DNA of 64,000 nt. It comes from Mesorhizobium sp. L-8-3. Its GTDB lineage: Bacteria > Pseudomonadota > Alphaproteobacteria > Rhizobiales > Rhizobiaceae. The position numbers were made by a program, and so were the translations under genes. The stretch is from contig NZ_AP023262.1 of the NCBI RefSeq assembly GCF_016756615.1, positions 992,001 through 1,056,000 on the forward strand. The letters are read 5' to 3'. Below the pieces are notes generated by a model. That model ran no database searches. It was not told the origin of the DNA and saw only the letters and a list, made by a program, of their open reading frames with translations. Shown here piece by piece: positions 1 through 9,459 of this stretch; position 1 is the first letter of the stretch; every line of letters starts with the position of its first letter.

Positions 1-86
1 CACCAGCTGGCGCGCCGGCCGATCACGACGAGCCGCCCGGGGAAGCTCGTGCTGCGCCATGGAAGACCCGGGGCGGGCGGCCGAAG

Positions 87-555
87 TCAGCCATCGCCCC
101 GGAGCACCTCGCCGGAGGTCACGACGGCCCAGCACGCCTCCGCGCTGCCCGCCTGCCGGAGCTTCTTCAAAACCTCAGGCGAACGGAGCTGCCGCGCCAC
201 GGCCGCGAGCAGATTGAGATGATCCTTGCCGCCGTCTGCGGGGACGAGCAGCAGGAAGACGAGGTCGACCGGGATATCGTCGATCGCATCGAAGTCGATC
301 GGCCGCGCCAGCCTTACGAACATGCCGAAGGGCCCGGGCAAGGCCCGCGACCCTGGTGTGCGGGATGGCGACGCCCTCGCCGATGCCCGTCGAGCCCAGT
401 TTTTCGCGGGCATGAAGAGGGTCGAGGACCTCATGTTCGGCCAGGCCGAGCGTCTCCCCGGCCCGCTTCGCCAGGAACTCCAGCACCTTCAGCTTCGACG
501 GCGCGGCGAGATCGGCGACGACGTCCCCCGGCTGGAGGAATTCCGATAGCTGCAT
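87..555 (-). pseudogene. ptsN: PtsN-like nitrogen PTS EIIA protein, frameshifted
   Basis: The gene would encode EIIA-Ntr, the terminal phosphoacceptor of the nitrogen PTS. The first part (start codon 553-555, AGGAG about 8 bases upstream) reads through the conserved GEGVAIPHTR block, with H66 as the expected phosphohistidine. The frame is then lost near 330-345, and the rest of the domain (from GPFGMFVRLARPIDF to SGEVLRGDG) continues in another minus frame to a stop at 87-89. One extra G in the GGGCCCGGGC run explains the shift. Joined, the product is about 155 residues, normal for the family. It lies directly downstream of kdpDE. EIIA-Ntr binds KdpD in E. coli, so the linkage makes functional sense. 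Whether the shift is a real mutation or a base-calling error cannot be decided from the sequence. Confidence 0.8.
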
Positions 556-612
556 GACCCTGCTCTCCTGATCTTTCGGCCGGCGTCGGTCCCACGCCGA
601 ATGTTCCGATGC

Positions 613-759
613 GCAATTCCGGACGCAGGACGCTGCGCGCCCCTGCCGGAATTGCCTTACAGAGCGTCGCGTGAAAAAGGATTCGCGCGACACGCTGCAG
701 GTTCTTGATTTGGCGCATGTCTTTTCCCCGAAACCGTTACACACTTTCGGGAGACATGC
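613..759. repeat. Composite palindromic intergenic repeat
   Basis: Three nested inverted repeats fill the gap between kdpE and the ptsN-like gene. One is a 10-bp perfect pair at 613-622 and 646-655 (GCAATTCCGG / CCGGAATTGC). A second is a looser pair around 663-695. The third is a 15-bp two-part stem at 715-733 and 745-759 (GCATGTCT and CCCGAAA pairing with TTTCGGG and AGACATGC). From memory, the last matches a hairpin family scattered through Mesorhizobium and relatives. It starts one base after the kdpE stop codon, so it could end or stabilise the kdp transcript. There is no T-run, so a classical terminator is not shown. Confidence 0.65.
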
Positions 760-760
760 T

Positions 761-1453
761 TCAGTCCGCCTCGCGCAGGCGATAGCCGACGCCGGTCTCG
801 GTGGTGATGTATTGCGGCTGATCCGGCGTCCGCTCGATCTTCTGGCGAAGCTGGCGCACATAGACCCTCAGATATTGCACATCGGTCAAACCGCCCCAGA
901 CCCTGTCCAGCAGGAACCGATGCGTCAGCACCTTGCCGGCATGCTGCACCAGCAGGCGAAGGATGTCGTATTCCTTGGGCGACAGCTTCACCTCGCGGTC
1001 GCCCACCTTGACGATGCGCTTCACCAGGTCGACGGACAAGTCACCGGTGTGGAACACCGGCCTCTCCCCTTGCTGCTGCAGCCGATGGCGCAGAGCCACC
1101 CGGATGCGCGCCACCAGCTCGTTCATGCCGAAGGGTTTCGTGACGTAGTCGTCGGCGCCGAGCTCCAGCGCCTTGACGATGCCGGCCTCGTCTGTGCGGC
1201 TGGACAGGATGACGACGGGCAACTCCAGCCCCTCGTCGCGCCACTGCCTGAGAAGATCGTGGCCGGCCATGTCAGGCAGGCCGAGATCGAGCAGAACCAG
1301 GTCCGGCCGCTCGGCCCTGACCTGCTCGACGGCGGTGCGGGCATTGCCGGCCTCGACGATCGCATAGTCCTGCGTGCCGAGCCCGACGCGCAGGAGCTTG
1401 CGGATCGGCGGCTCGTCATCGACGACAAGTATCTTCACGCCGGATGCGGTCAT
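761..1453 (-). CDS. kdpE: KdpE response regulator
   Basis: OmpR/PhoB-family response regulator of 230 residues that activates kdp transcription when phosphorylated by KdpD. The receiver domain (about 6-120) has the acidic pair D12-D13 and the phosphoacceptor D56 in LVLLDLGLPD, plus the TKPF lysine near residue 106. The winged-helix DNA-binding domain spans about 130-226 (KLSPKEYDILRLLV, then RVYVRQLRQKIE). Its ATG overlaps the kdpD TGA as ATGA at 1450-1453, so translation is coupled to the sensor gene. Length and domain order are normal for KdpE. Confidence 0.97.
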   Translation of the reverse strand: MTASGVKILVVDDEPPIRKLLRVGLGTQDYAIVEAGNARTAVEQVRAERPDLVLLDLGLPDMAGHDLLRQWRDEGLELPVVILSSRTDEAGIVKALELGADDYVTKPFGMNELVARIRVALRHRLQQQGERPVFHTGDLSVDLVKRIVKVGDREVKLSPKEYDILRLLVQHAGKVLTHRFLLDRVWGGLTDVQYLRVYVRQLRQKIERTPDQPQYITTETGVGYRLREAD

Positions 1454-4158
1454 GTCGCTTGCTCCACCTCGGGGGCCTCGGCCGCAGCCGTCATGCGAAT
1501 CGTGAAGACGGCGCCGGGGCGGTCGGTCCGGCTGCCGGCCTCGATCGTGCCGCCCATCGCTTCGACGAAGCCCCGGCAGATGGACAGGCCGAGACCGGTG
1601 CCGGCGCGCACCCGATCGCCCTTGCGCACCCGGTAGAAGGTGTCGAAGATCCGCTCGAGATCCGCCGCCGGAATGCCAGGCCCCTCGTCCATGACCTGCA
1701 CCACGACCCAGCCATTGTCGCTCCAGCCCCGGATAAGGATGGCGGTGTCGGGAGGGGAATATTTGGCGGCATTGTCGAGCAGGTTGAACAGCGCCTGCTC
1801 GAACAGCACGGGGTCGACCTTCAGCATCGGCAGGTCGGGCGGCAGTTCCACCTCCGTCCGATGATCGGCCGTCACCTTGGCGGCGCGGCGCAGCGCGGAG
1901 CCGACGATATCGCCGACATAGTGCCAGGCGAAGTTCGGCTCCATCGCGCCGGATTCGATCCTGGTCATATCGAGCAGGTTGGAGATGAAGCGGTTGAGCC
2001 GTTCGGATTCGTCAATCACCGTGGTCAGGAGCTCCGAACGGCCGCCGTCGGGCAGCGACGCGCCGAAATCGCGCAGCGTGCCCGCCGCCCCCATGATCGC
2101 CGCGAGCGGCGTCTTCAGGTCGTGCGATATGGAGGTCAGCAGCGCCGAGCGCAGGCGGTCGGCTTCCGCCGCGAGCTTGGCCCGGTCGACGTCGGCAACG
2201 AGCTGGATGCGCTCGATGGCGATCGCCGCCTGGTCGGCGAGCGCGTCGAACAGGCGCTGCTGCTCGGGCGTCAGAAGCGGTCCCTGCCGGTCGTCGTCGA
2301 GGCCGATGACGCCGACAGCCTCGCGGCCGGTGCGCAGAGGCAGATAGAGCCGCTTCGCGCCAGGCAGCGTGTCCGCACCGCGCCCGGCCGGCCGATTGTG
2401 CTCCCAGGCCCAGCGCGCCGCAGCGATGTCGGCATCGACCAGCGTGTCATCGGGCGGATATCCGGCCCGTACCGCGATGGTACCATCCTCAGGCATCAAC
2501 ACCACGACACGCAGCTTCAGCATCGAGGCGATCTGGAACACCGTCGCCCACAACACGTCGTCGAGCGTGCCGGCACCGGCGAGCTTGCGGCTGAACAGAT
2601 AGAGATCCTCGGTGGCCCGGGCGCGTCGCCGGGCGGCAGCCGCCTGGCGCTGGACGCGGGCCGTGAGGTTGCTTGCGATCACCGCCACAACCAGGAAAAA
2701 GCCGAGCGCGATGACGCTCTCCGGGTCGCTTATGGTGAAGGTGTAGCGCGGCGTCAGAAAGAAGAAGTTGAAGGCGAGCGAACTCGCCAGCGACGCGAAC
2801 AAAGCGGGCCACAGTCCGAGAGTCACCGCTACGGTGAGCACCGCCATCAGGAAGACAAGGGCGATGTTGCGGACGTCGAGGAACTGGTCCATGCCGATAC
2901 CGACGCCGAGCGCGGCGACCACGAAGGCGAGGCTGAGCACATAGGGCCAGAGCTCGAACTGCAGCGGCTGCGCGGCAGACCTCACGCCACGCGCCGCTGG
3001 GACACTGTCCTGCTCGGTACCCGACGTCACATGGATGCTGAGGTTGCCGGCCTGGCGGATCAGATCATGCGTGACGGATCCGCCGAAGAACTCGCGCCAA
3101 CGCCGCTTGGCCGGCTTGCTGATGACGATATGGCTGAAGTTGTGCGTCGTCGCATGCCGCACGATCTCGTTCGCTGCGTCCTGGCCGGGCACGGTGACGG
3201 CCTCGCCGCCCAGTTGCTCGGCCAGCCGCAAGGTCGCGGCGAGGCGGTCCTTGTCGGCTTCGGACATTGTGGCCGAACGCGACGTCTCGACATGAAGAGC
3301 GGCCCAGGGCGCGCGCAGCCGATCGGCCTGGCGGCGGGCATAGCGCACCAGCGATGCGCCGCGCGGATGTTCGTCGACGGCGACGAGCACCCGGTCCCCG
3401 GCCGCCCACGGGCCCGGAATGGCGTGGGCCTGCATGTGGCTCAGGAGCTGCTCATCGACGCGCTGGGCGGTGCGGCGCAGCGCGAGCTCGCGCAACGCCG
3501 TCAGATTGCCCGGCGAGAAGTAATTTTCGACCGCGCGCCTGGCGGTGTCGGGGACGTAAACCTTGCCTTCATGAAGCCGCTTGATCAGATCGTCCGGCGT
3601 CAGATCGATGATCTCGACGTCGTCGGCCCGGTCGATGACGGAATCGGGAACGGTCTCGCGGACGCAGATGCGGGTGATCTGGGCGACGACGTCGTTCAGG
3701 CTCTCGACATGCTGGATGTTCATCGTCGAGTAGACGTCGATCCCCTGACCGAGGATCTCGAGCACGTCGAGATAGCGCTTGGGATGGCGGCTGCCCGGCG
3801 CGTTGGTGTGGGCGAGTTCATCGACCAGCACCAGGGACGGGCGGCGCTCGACGATGGCGTCGATGTCCATCTCCTGGAGCCGACGACCCTTGTAGTCGAC
3901 GGTCTTGCGGGGGATGACCTCGAAACCCTCGACCAGGACTTCGGTCTCCTTGCGGCCGTGGGTTTCCACGACGCCGATGACCACGTCGCGACCATCGGCC
4001 TTCGCTGCGCGGCCCGATATCAGCATTTCATAGGTCTTGCCGACGCCGGGCGCGGCGCCGAGGAAGATCCTCAGGCGCCCACGGTTTTCGCGCTCAGCCT
4101 TCTCCAGGAGCGCGTCCGGCGACGGTCTGTTGTCGGCATCGCGGTTATCGTCCGGCAT
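1450..4158 (-). CDS. kdpD: KdpD potassium/turgor sensor histidine kinase
   Basis: Full-length 902-residue KdpD. The N-terminal KdpD domain carries a Walker A motif (GAAPGVGKT, 34-42). A universal-stress-protein-like domain begins near 255. A block of closely packed transmembrane helices follows at about 405-500, then a GAF-like region, a HisKA domain with H679 in SISHDLKTPL, and an HATPase domain (N-box LLDNAAKYS, then DEGPGIP and GTGLGLSI). It phosphorylates KdpE, encoded just downstream with a 4-nt overlap. A 133-bp gap separates it from kdpC, so kdpDE could also have their own promoter there. No convincing -10/-35 pair was found. Confidence 0.97.
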   Translation of the reverse strand: MPDDNRDADNRPSPDALLEKAERENRGRLRIFLGAAPGVGKTYEMLISGRAAKADGRDVVIGVVETHGRKETEVLVEGFEVIPRKTVDYKGRRLQEMDIDAIVERRPSLVLVDELAHTNAPGSRHPKRYLDVLEILGQGIDVYSTMNIQHVESLNDVVAQITRICVRETVPDSVIDRADDVEIIDLTPDDLIKRLHEGKVYVPDTARRAVENYFSPGNLTALRELALRRTAQRVDEQLLSHMQAHAIPGPWAAGDRVLVAVDEHPRGASLVRYARRQADRLRAPWAALHVETSRSATMSEADKDRLAATLRLAEQLGGEAVTVPGQDAANEIVRHATTHNFSHIVISKPAKRRWREFFGGSVTHDLIRQAGNLSIHVTSGTEQDSVPAARGVRSAAQPLQFELWPYVLSLAFVVAALGVGIGMDQFLDVRNIALVFLMAVLTVAVTLGLWPALFASLASSLAFNFFFLTPRYTFTISDPESVIALGFFLVVAVIASNLTARVQRQAAAARRRARATEDLYLFSRKLAGAGTLDDVLWATVFQIASMLKLRVVVLMPEDGTIAVRAGYPPDDTLVDADIAAARWAWEHNRPAGRGADTLPGAKRLYLPLRTGREAVGVIGLDDDRQGPLLTPEQQRLFDALADQAAIAIERIQLVADVDRAKLAAEADRLRSALLTSISHDLKTPLAAIMGAAGTLRDFGASLPDGGRSELLTTVIDESERLNRFISNLLDMTRIESGAMEPNFAWHYVGDIVGSALRRAAKVTADHRTEVELPPDLPMLKVDPVLFEQALFNLLDNAAKYSPPDTAILIRGWSDNGWVVVQVMDEGPGIPAADLERIFDTFYRVRKGDRVRAGTGLGLSICRGFVEAMGGTIEAGSRTDRPGAVFTIRMTAAAEAPEVEQAT

Positions 4159-4291
4159 CAGAGCAGATCCGTCCTGGAGCGAGGCAGGATGAGGGGCGCT
4201 TCCACCATGATCCGAATTATCTCAAGTTACTGCTCAGAATCGGAGGCGTATCAATCGACTCCAGTCAATCTAGACCCACGGCATCGACCTG

Positions 4292-4858
4292 TCAGGGCCG
4301 GGCGGCGTCGAGCGCCATGTTGAGCGCCAGAACGTTGACCACAGGCTCGCCCATGAAGCCGAGCTTGCGGCCCTCGATGCCGGCATCGACGAGCTGCCGC
4401 ACGGCAGCCTCGTCCATGCCGCGCGCTTTGGCCACGCGCGGCGCCTGGAAATAGGCTGCTTCCGGCGAGATGTGCGGATCGAGGCCGCTGCCCGAGGTGG
4501 TGACCAGCTCCATCGGCACCGGTGTATTCGGATTGGACACCTTCAGGGCCTCGGCTTCCACTTTGATACGCTCGATCAGTTTCGCGCTGGTCGGGCCAAG
4601 GTTGGAGCCGCTCGAGGCCGCCGCATCGTAGCCGTCGCCCGCGGCCGAGGGCCGGCCGTGGAAATAACCCTCTCCCGTAAAGGCCTGGCCGATCAACCCG
4701 GATCCGACGACCTTGCCGTCCTTCTCGACCAGGCTGCCATTGGCCTGGCGCGGAAACAGCACCTGGGCGAGTCCGGTCATCCCCAACGGATAGGCGAGCC
4801 CGGTGATGACGGTGAGCGCGACGATCATGACGATCGCGGGTCGCAATTGTTTCAGCAT
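4292..4858 (-). CDS. kdpC: KdpC subunit of potassium-transporting ATPase
   Basis: KdpC, 188 residues, a single-span membrane subunit that stabilises the KdpFABC complex. It has an N-terminal transmembrane helix ([20 protein letters not shown]), then family blocks such as [21 protein letters not shown] and [12 protein letters not shown], ending [10 protein letters not shown]. The start has AAGGA 8 bases upstream and lies 10 bases after the kdpB stop, typical of one operon. Nothing appears to be missing. Confidence 0.97.
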   Translation of the reverse strand: MLKQLRPAIVMIVALTVITGLAYPLGMTGLAQVLFPRQANGSLVEKDGKVVGSGLIGQAFTGEGYFHGRPSAAGDGYDAAASSGSNLGPTSAKLIERIKVEAEALKVSNPNTPVPMELVTTSGSGLDPHISPEAAYFQAPRVAKARGMDEAAVRQLVDAGIEGRKLGFMGEPVVNVLALNMALDAARP

Positions 4859-4868
4859 GGGGCGTTCC

Positions 4869-6938
4869 TTATGCGAGGCCGAGGGCCGTGACGGCGATAT
4901 CGATCGCCTTGATTCCGATGAAGGGCACGATGATGCCGCCGAGGCCGTAGATCAGCAGGTTGCGGGACAAAAGCGCGCCGGCGCCGACCGCCCGGTATTT
5001 GACGCCTTTCAGCGACAGCGGGATGAGCGCCACGATGATCAGGGCGTTGAAGATGATCGCCGACAGGATCGCACTCTGGGGGGTGGTGAGCCCCATGATA
5101 TTCAACGCGCCGAGTTGCGGATAGAAGGCGAGAAACATCGCCGGGATGATGGCGAAATATTTGGCGATGTCGTTGGCGATCGAGAAGGTGGTGAGGGCCC
5201 CGCGCGTCATGAGGAGCTGCTTGCCGATCTCGACGATCTCGATCAGCTTGGTCGGGTCGCTGTCGAGATCGACCATGTTGCCGGCCTCGCGTGCGGCGAC
5301 CGTACCGGTGTTCATGGCGACGCCGACATCGGCTTGGGCAAGCGCCGGCGCGTCGTTGGTGCCGTCGCCGCACATGGCGACCAGCTTGCCTTTGCCCTGT
5401 TCTTCACGGATCAGCGACAGCTTGTTCTCGGGCGTGGCCTGGGCGAGGAAGTCGTCGACGCCGGCCTCGGCCGCGATCGCCGCGGCAGTCATCGGATTGT
5501 CGCCGGTGATCATGACGGTGCGGATGCCCATGCGCCGGAGCTCGGCGAAACGCTCCCGGATGCCGCCCTTGACGATGTCCTTGAGATGGACGACGCCGAG
5601 CAGGCGGCCGTCCCGCACCACGGCGAGCGGCGTGCCGCCGGCCTTGGCGATCTCGTCCGCGATCGCCTGGATGTCGCGGATCACCTCGCTGCCCGGGCGT
5701 GCGGCCGGCGACGCCGTCGCTGCACCGACATAGGCCAGCACAGCATCGACGGCGCCCTTGCGGATCGACGATCCGTCGAAATCGACGCCGCTCATGCGGC
5801 TCTGCGCGGTAAAGGGCACGAAGCTCGCGTGAAGCGTACCCATGTCGCGGGCCCGGATGCGGTATTTCTCCTTGGCGAGCACGACAACGGAGCGGCCCTC
5901 CGGGGTCTCGTCGGCAAGCGAGGCGAGCTGGGCCGCGTCCGCCAGCTCCTGCTCGGTGACGCCCTTGACCGGACGGAACGCCGTCGCCTGGCGGTTGCCG
6001 AGCGTGATCGTGCCTGTCTTGTCGAGAAGCAGCGTGTCGACGTCGCCGGCGGCCTCGACGGCGCGGCCCGACATGGCCAGCACGTTGAACCGCACCAGGC
6101 GGTCCATGCCGGCGATGCCGATGGCCGACAGCAGCGCTCCGATCGTGGTCGGGATCAGCGTCACGAACAGCGCGACCAGCACGATGAGCGGGATCGAGCC
6201 GCCTGCGTAGGAAGCAAAGCTCGGGATCGTCGCCACCGCCAGCACGAAGATCAGCGTCATACCGGCGAGCAGGATGTTGAGCGCGATTTCGTTGGGCGTC
6301 TTCTGGCGCTCCGCACCCTCGACCAGCGAGATCATCCGGTCGAGGAAGGTCGAGCCGGAGGCTGCGGTGATGCGCACGCAGATCCAGTCGGACAGCACCT
6401 GGGTGCCGCCGGTCACGGCCGAACGGTCGCCGCCCGATTCGCGGATGACGGGTGCCGATTCGCCCGTGATCGCGGCTTCGTTGACCGAGGCCACCCCTTC
6501 GATCACCTCGCCGTCGGACGGGATGATGTCGCCCGCCTCGACGATCACGAGGTCGCCGACCTTGAGGCTGGTGCCGGGGACCAGCTTGAACTTCGTGCGA
6601 TCGTCGCCCGATAGCAGCTTGGCCTGCGTCTCGGTACGCGCCTTGCGCAGCGAATCGGCCTGCGCCTTGCCGCGGCCTTCGGCGACGGCCTCGGCGAAAT
6701 TGGCGAACAGCACAGTGAACCAGAGCCAGAGTATGATCTGGAACGAGAAGCCGAGGCTTCCGGCGCCGGTGACGACATCGCGCAGGAAGAGCACTGATGT
6801 GAGCAGCGACACGACGGCCACCACGAACATGACAGGGTTGCGGGCGAGGCTGCGCGGATCGAGCTTGCGGAAAGCGCCGCCGATCGCGGGGACGAGTATG
6901 CCGGCATCGAGGATGCTGGCGGATCTGGGTTGGCTCAT
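4869..6938 (-). CDS. kdpB: KdpB catalytic P-type ATPase subunit
   Basis: P-type ATPase subunit that hydrolyses ATP to drive potassium uptake. The start at 6938 (MSQPRSAS, with GGAG upstream) gives 689 residues, close to the usual 682. An upstream in-frame start at 7007 would overlap the preceding small gene and lacks a better ribosome site. Seen: the TGES loop with S161 (the site of inhibitory phosphorylation in the E. coli enzyme), the phosphorylation motif DKTGTIT with D306, [10 protein letters not shown], and the hinge [10 protein letters not shown]. The residues match the active enzyme, and kdpC follows after 10 bases. Confidence 0.97.
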   Translation of the reverse strand: MSQPRSASILDAGILVPAIGGAFRKLDPRSLARNPVMFVVAVVSLLTSVLFLRDVVTGAGSLGFSFQIILWLWFTVLFANFAEAVAEGRGKAQADSLRKARTETQAKLLSGDDRTKFKLVPGTSLKVGDLVIVEAGDIIPSDGEVIEGVASVNEAAITGESAPVIRESGGDRSAVTGGTQVLSDWICVRITAASGSTFLDRMISLVEGAERQKTPNEIALNILLAGMTLIFVLAVATIPSFASYAGGSIPLIVLVALFVTLIPTTIGALLSAIGIAGMDRLVRFNVLAMSGRAVEAAGDVDTLLLDKTGTITLGNRQATAFRPVKGVTEQELADAAQLASLADETPEGRSVVVLAKEKYRIRARDMGTLHASFVPFTAQSRMSGVDFDGSSIRKGAVDAVLAYVGAATASPAARPGSEVIRDIQAIADEIAKAGGTPLAVVRDGRLLGVVHLKDIVKGGIRERFAELRRMGIRTVMITGDNPMTAAAIAAEAGVDDFLAQATPENKLSLIREEQGKGKLVAMCGDGTNDAPALAQADVGVAMNTGTVAAREAGNMVDLDSDPTKLIEIVEIGKQLLMTRGALTTFSIANDIAKYFAIIPAMFLAFYPQLGALNIMGLTTPQSAILSAIIFNALIIVALIPLSLKGVKYRAVGAGALLSRNLLIYGLGGIIVPFIGIKAIDIAVTALGLA

Positions 6939-6966
6939 GACGAGACTCCGGAATTCGTGACGGCGC

Positions 6967-7140
6967 TCAGACTGCTGCGAAAAGCCGGGTGAGCGCGGAG
7001 GCGACAAGCACGACGCAGGCCATCACGAGCATCAGCCCGACGATGACGTCGGAGGCGCGGACGGGTTTCCTGGGCTCCCACGCCGACCATTCGGCGCGGG
7101 GATGGATGTGCTTGCGCAGGATGTTGATCGGGCCGGACAT
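6967..7140 (-). CDS. Small single-span membrane protein between kdpA and kdpB
   Basis: A 57-residue reading frame between kdpA and kdpB, in the operon direction. The ATG at 7138-7140 has a good ribosome site (AGAGGTG, about 5 bases spacing). The stop at 6967-6969 lies 28 bases before the kdpB start. The N-terminal half is basic and aromatic ([20 protein letters not shown]). One hydrophobic helix follows ([19 protein letters not shown]), then a short positive tail, so it is probably an inner-membrane protein with the N terminus inside. It is not KdpF, which is present separately at 8998-9087. I do not recognise the family. Position suggests a KdpA or KdpB accessory subunit, which is inference. 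Confidence 0.6.
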   Translation of the reverse strand: MSGPINILRKHIHPRAEWSAWEPRKPVRASDVIVGLMLVMACVVLVASALTRLFAAV

Positions 7141-7160
7141 GGCGCACCTCTTGCTTTGAC

Positions 7161-7258
7161 CTCAGTCGCCGGCGCGGCCCATCCGGGCCGCTTGGCTTTC
7201 GCGCCAACGGGCGTGGGCCGCGCAGTCGCGCGCTCCAGCGGTCGATCTATCGACCGCA
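7161..7258. repeat. RIME-like dispersed repeat, copy 1 (inside kdp operon)
   Basis: About 98 bp with three hairpins: CGGCCC/GGGCCG, TTGGC/GCCAA, and a terminal 9-bp perfect pair GCGGTCGAT/ATCGACCGC. It is nearly the same sequence as 52957-53055 and related to 38193-38348. Here it sits between kdpA and the 57-codon gene, inside the presumed polycistronic message, where it could act as an mRNA-stabilising or attenuating structure. It resembles the rhizobial RIME class from memory; exact family membership was not tested. Confidence 0.75.
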
Positions 7259-7262
7259 GACA

Positions 7263-8966
7263 TCAGAAGGTCTGCCCGAGTTGCATGGCGAAATGCTCGA
7301 CGATCGGGCCCACCGCCAGAGCGGGAAAGAAGGTCAGGCCGCCGACGATCAGGATGACGCCCACCAAGAGGCCGACGAAGAGCGGCCCATGGGTCGGGAA
7401 GGTGCCGGCCGAGGCAGGATGGATCTTCTTCGCCACGAGCGAGCCGGCGATGGCGAGCGCCGGGATGATGACGAGGAAGCGACCCGTCAGCATCGCGAGC
7501 CCGATGGTGACGTTGTACCAGGGCGTGTTGCCGCTGAGGCCGGCGAAGGCCGAGCCGTTGTTGGCCGCGCCCGAGGTATAGGCATAGAGGATCTCGGAGA
7601 AGCCGTGCGGGCCGGGCGTACCGATCGAGGCGACGCCGGTCGGCAGCAGCACCGCGATCGCGGTGAAGATCAGCATGGCCGCCGGCAGACAGAGGATGGC
7701 GAGCATGGCCATCTTGACCTCCTTGGCCTCGATCTTCTTGCCGATATATTCGGGCGTCCGGCCGACCATCAGCCCGGCGACGAAGATCGCGATGACCACG
7801 AACAGCAGGATGCCGTAGAAGCCTGCCCCGACGCCGCCGACGATGACTTCTCCGAGTTCCATATTGATCAGCGGGATCAAGCCGCCGAGCGCGGTGAAGG
7901 AACCGTGCATGGCATTCACCGCGCCGCAGGAGGCAGCAGTCGTTATCACGGCGAACAAGGCCGACAGCGCAACGCCGAAGCGCACCTCCTTGCCTTCCAT
8001 ATTGCCGCCCTCGATGCCCAGCGCATGGACAAGCGGATTGCCGGCGGCTTCGGCCCAGTAGCAGACGGCGACGCCGGCCAGGAACAGCACGCCCATGGCG
8101 GCGAAGATCGCCCAGCCCTGGCGCTGGTCGCCGACCATGCGGCCGAAGACATTGGTCAGGCCGGCGCCGATGGCGAAGATCGAGACCATCTGGATCAGGT
8201 TTGAGATCGCGCCGGGGTTCTCGAAGGGATGCGACGAGTTGGCGTTGAAGAAGCCGCCGCCATTGGTGCCGAGAATCTTGATGGCAAGCTGCGAGGCAAC
8301 CGGACCGACGGCGATGGTCTGCCGGGCGCCCTCCAGCGTGGTCGCCTGGACATAGCCGCCGATCGTCTGCGGCACGCCGAGCGCGACATAAACAAGCGAC
8401 AGCACGATGCAGAGCGGCAGGAGCACATAGAGCGTTGCCCTCGTCAGGTCGGCCCAGAAATTGCCGATCGAGCGGCCGGAGGCACGCGCGAAGCCGCGGA
8501 TCAGGGCGATGGCGATGGCGATGCCGGTCGCCGCCGAGACGAAGTTCTGCACCGTCAGCCCGGCCATCTGCACGAGATAGGACATCGTGCTTTCGCCGCC
8601 GTAGTTCTGCCAGTTGGTGTTGGTCATGAAGCTGGCGGCGGTGTTGAACGAAAGCTCGGGCGGCACGGCGGCCATGCCGGCCGGATTGAACGGCAAGCCG
8701 CCCTGCAGGCGTTGCAGGGCATAGAGCAGGAGGAAACCGGCAAGGTTGAAGAGCAGCATGCCGACCGCATAGGTCGTCCAATGCTGCTCCTCGCGATCGT
8801 TGGTGCCGGCAAGGCGGTAGAGGCCCCGTTCCACCGGACCGAGGATCGGTGAAAGGAAGGTGCGCTCGCCGCTGAAGACGCGCGTCATGTAGCCGCCGAG
8901 CGGCTTCACGAGCAGAATGACGATCCCGCAGAAGACGAGGATTTGGATCCAGCCGAAAAGGGTCAT
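7263..8966 (-). CDS. kdpA: KdpA potassium-translocating subunit
   Basis: KdpA, 567 residues, the potassium channel-like membrane subunit with about ten transmembrane helices in four MPM repeats. Filter-loop blocks are visible, including [48 protein letters not shown] and [14 protein letters not shown]. The ATG at 8964-8966 follows kdpF by 31 bases. Length is close to the usual 557. A dispersed repeat begins about 4 bases beyond its stop, before the next gene of the operon. Confidence 0.97.
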   Translation of the reverse strand: MTLFGWIQILVFCGIVILLVKPLGGYMTRVFSGERTFLSPILGPVERGLYRLAGTNDREEQHWTTYAVGMLLFNLAGFLLLYALQRLQGGLPFNPAGMAAVPPELSFNTAASFMTNTNWQNYGGESTMSYLVQMAGLTVQNFVSAATGIAIAIALIRGFARASGRSIGNFWADLTRATLYVLLPLCIVLSLVYVALGVPQTIGGYVQATTLEGARQTIAVGPVASQLAIKILGTNGGGFFNANSSHPFENPGAISNLIQMVSIFAIGAGLTNVFGRMVGDQRQGWAIFAAMGVLFLAGVAVCYWAEAAGNPLVHALGIEGGNMEGKEVRFGVALSALFAVITTAASCGAVNAMHGSFTALGGLIPLINMELGEVIVGGVGAGFYGILLFVVIAIFVAGLMVGRTPEYIGKKIEAKEVKMAMLAILCLPAAMLIFTAIAVLLPTGVASIGTPGPHGFSEILYAYTSGAANNGSAFAGLSGNTPWYNVTIGLAMLTGRFLVIIPALAIAGSLVAKKIHPASAGTFPTHGPLFVGLLVGVILIVGGLTFFPALAVGPIVEHFAMQLGQTF

Positions 8967-8997
8967 GAGGTCGGACTTTCGAACCGTGCCGTCGCGA

Positions 8998-9087
8998 TCA
9001 GAAACGTTCGGGGCGAACGAGCGCGTAGGTGAGATAGGCGAGCAGGAACAAGGTCACGCCCCCGCCGAGCACATAATCGAGAAGCAT
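8998..9087 (-). CDS. kdpF: KdpF small subunit
   Basis: A 29-codon reading frame, [10 protein letters not shown] to LVRPERF, made of one hydrophobic helix ([20 protein letters not shown]) ending in the family-typical L-R-P-E-x-F tail. Length, position before kdpA and the terminal motif all match KdpF, which packs between KdpA and KdpB in the complex. The ribosome site AAGGA is about 8 bases upstream. Confidence 0.92.
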   Translation of the reverse strand: MLLDYVLGGGVTLFLLAYLTYALVRPERF

Positions 9088-9099
9088 AGGCGCGTCCTT

Positions 9100-9180
9100 T
9101 CAGAGACTGTCGCAGGCTTTTAGGTAGATGAAGCAAAGGCCGAAAAAGATCATGCCGATTGCCAGCACAACGATGTCCAT
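9100..9180 (-). CDS. Putative 26-residue leader membrane peptide of the kdp operon
   Basis: Reading frame of 26 codons, first in the operon, with an ATG at 9178-9180 and AAGGA about 12 bases upstream. The stop at 9100-9102 is 12 bases before the kdpF start. The product is one hydrophobic helix (IVVLAIGMIFFGLCFIYL) followed by KACDSL. Similar tiny frames ending in a Cys-acid-x-Leu motif precede kdpF in other bacteria, as far as I recall; this was not checked. It could be a structural micro-subunit or a coupling leader for kdpF. Confidence 0.5.
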   Translation of the reverse strand: MDIVVLAIGMIFFGLCFIYLKACDSL

Positions 9181-9459
9181 CGCCGAGATGTCCTTCTGTT
9201 TACCCCACGACACCGAGACCTCGATCCCGGCATGCGCGAGCGCCCGCAGCGGCCTTGATCGGCCGCGATGATCTGCTTCGGTTGTCGAGGTGAATATGTG
9301 CCCGGTCGCCATAAGGGATCGAGAGAGCGCCGGGCGGAAAGATATAGGAATTCCATAATGGCGCCGGGGCCCTTGGGCTCCTCGCACAAGCGCCGGCCAC
9401 GCAAGGTTCGCAAATCAGCAAGATATGGCTTCTGACGTACCTGAGGGCGGGCCGGACGC
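9181..9459 (-). promoter_or_regulatory. Region upstream of the kdp operon
   Basis: These 279 bases separate the end of the amino-acid permease gene (9460) from the first kdp reading frame, with transcription leftwards on both sides. No gene is supported. The AT-richer part at about 9290-9360 is where the kdp promoter and KdpE site are expected, but no consensus element can be placed with confidence. Confidence 0.4.

Noticed and set aside
1..86. Possible start of another minus-strand gene at the window edge (ATG overlapping the ptsN-like stop, or ATG at 58-60)
   Set aside because: Too short to judge; the first option meets a stop after 23 codons and the second has no ribosome site.
1444..4323. 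959-codon plus-strand open frame opposite kdpD
   Set aside because: Arises from GC-biased third positions of kdpD on the other strand; no family match, no ribosome site, low-complexity His/Arg/Gly-rich product.
4803..6614. 603-codon plus-strand open frame opposite kdpB
   Set aside because: Mirror of a clearly functional kdpB; composition (Asp/Arg/His-rich) typical of antisense frames in GC-rich DNA.
7162..8781. 539-codon minus-strand frame overlapping kdpA
   Set aside because: Out of frame with the clear KdpA; no start signal and no family.
9181..9459. Potassium-sensing riboswitch or ydaO-type leader before kdp
   Set aside because: No conserved riboswitch core could be recognised by eye; a covariance search would be needed.
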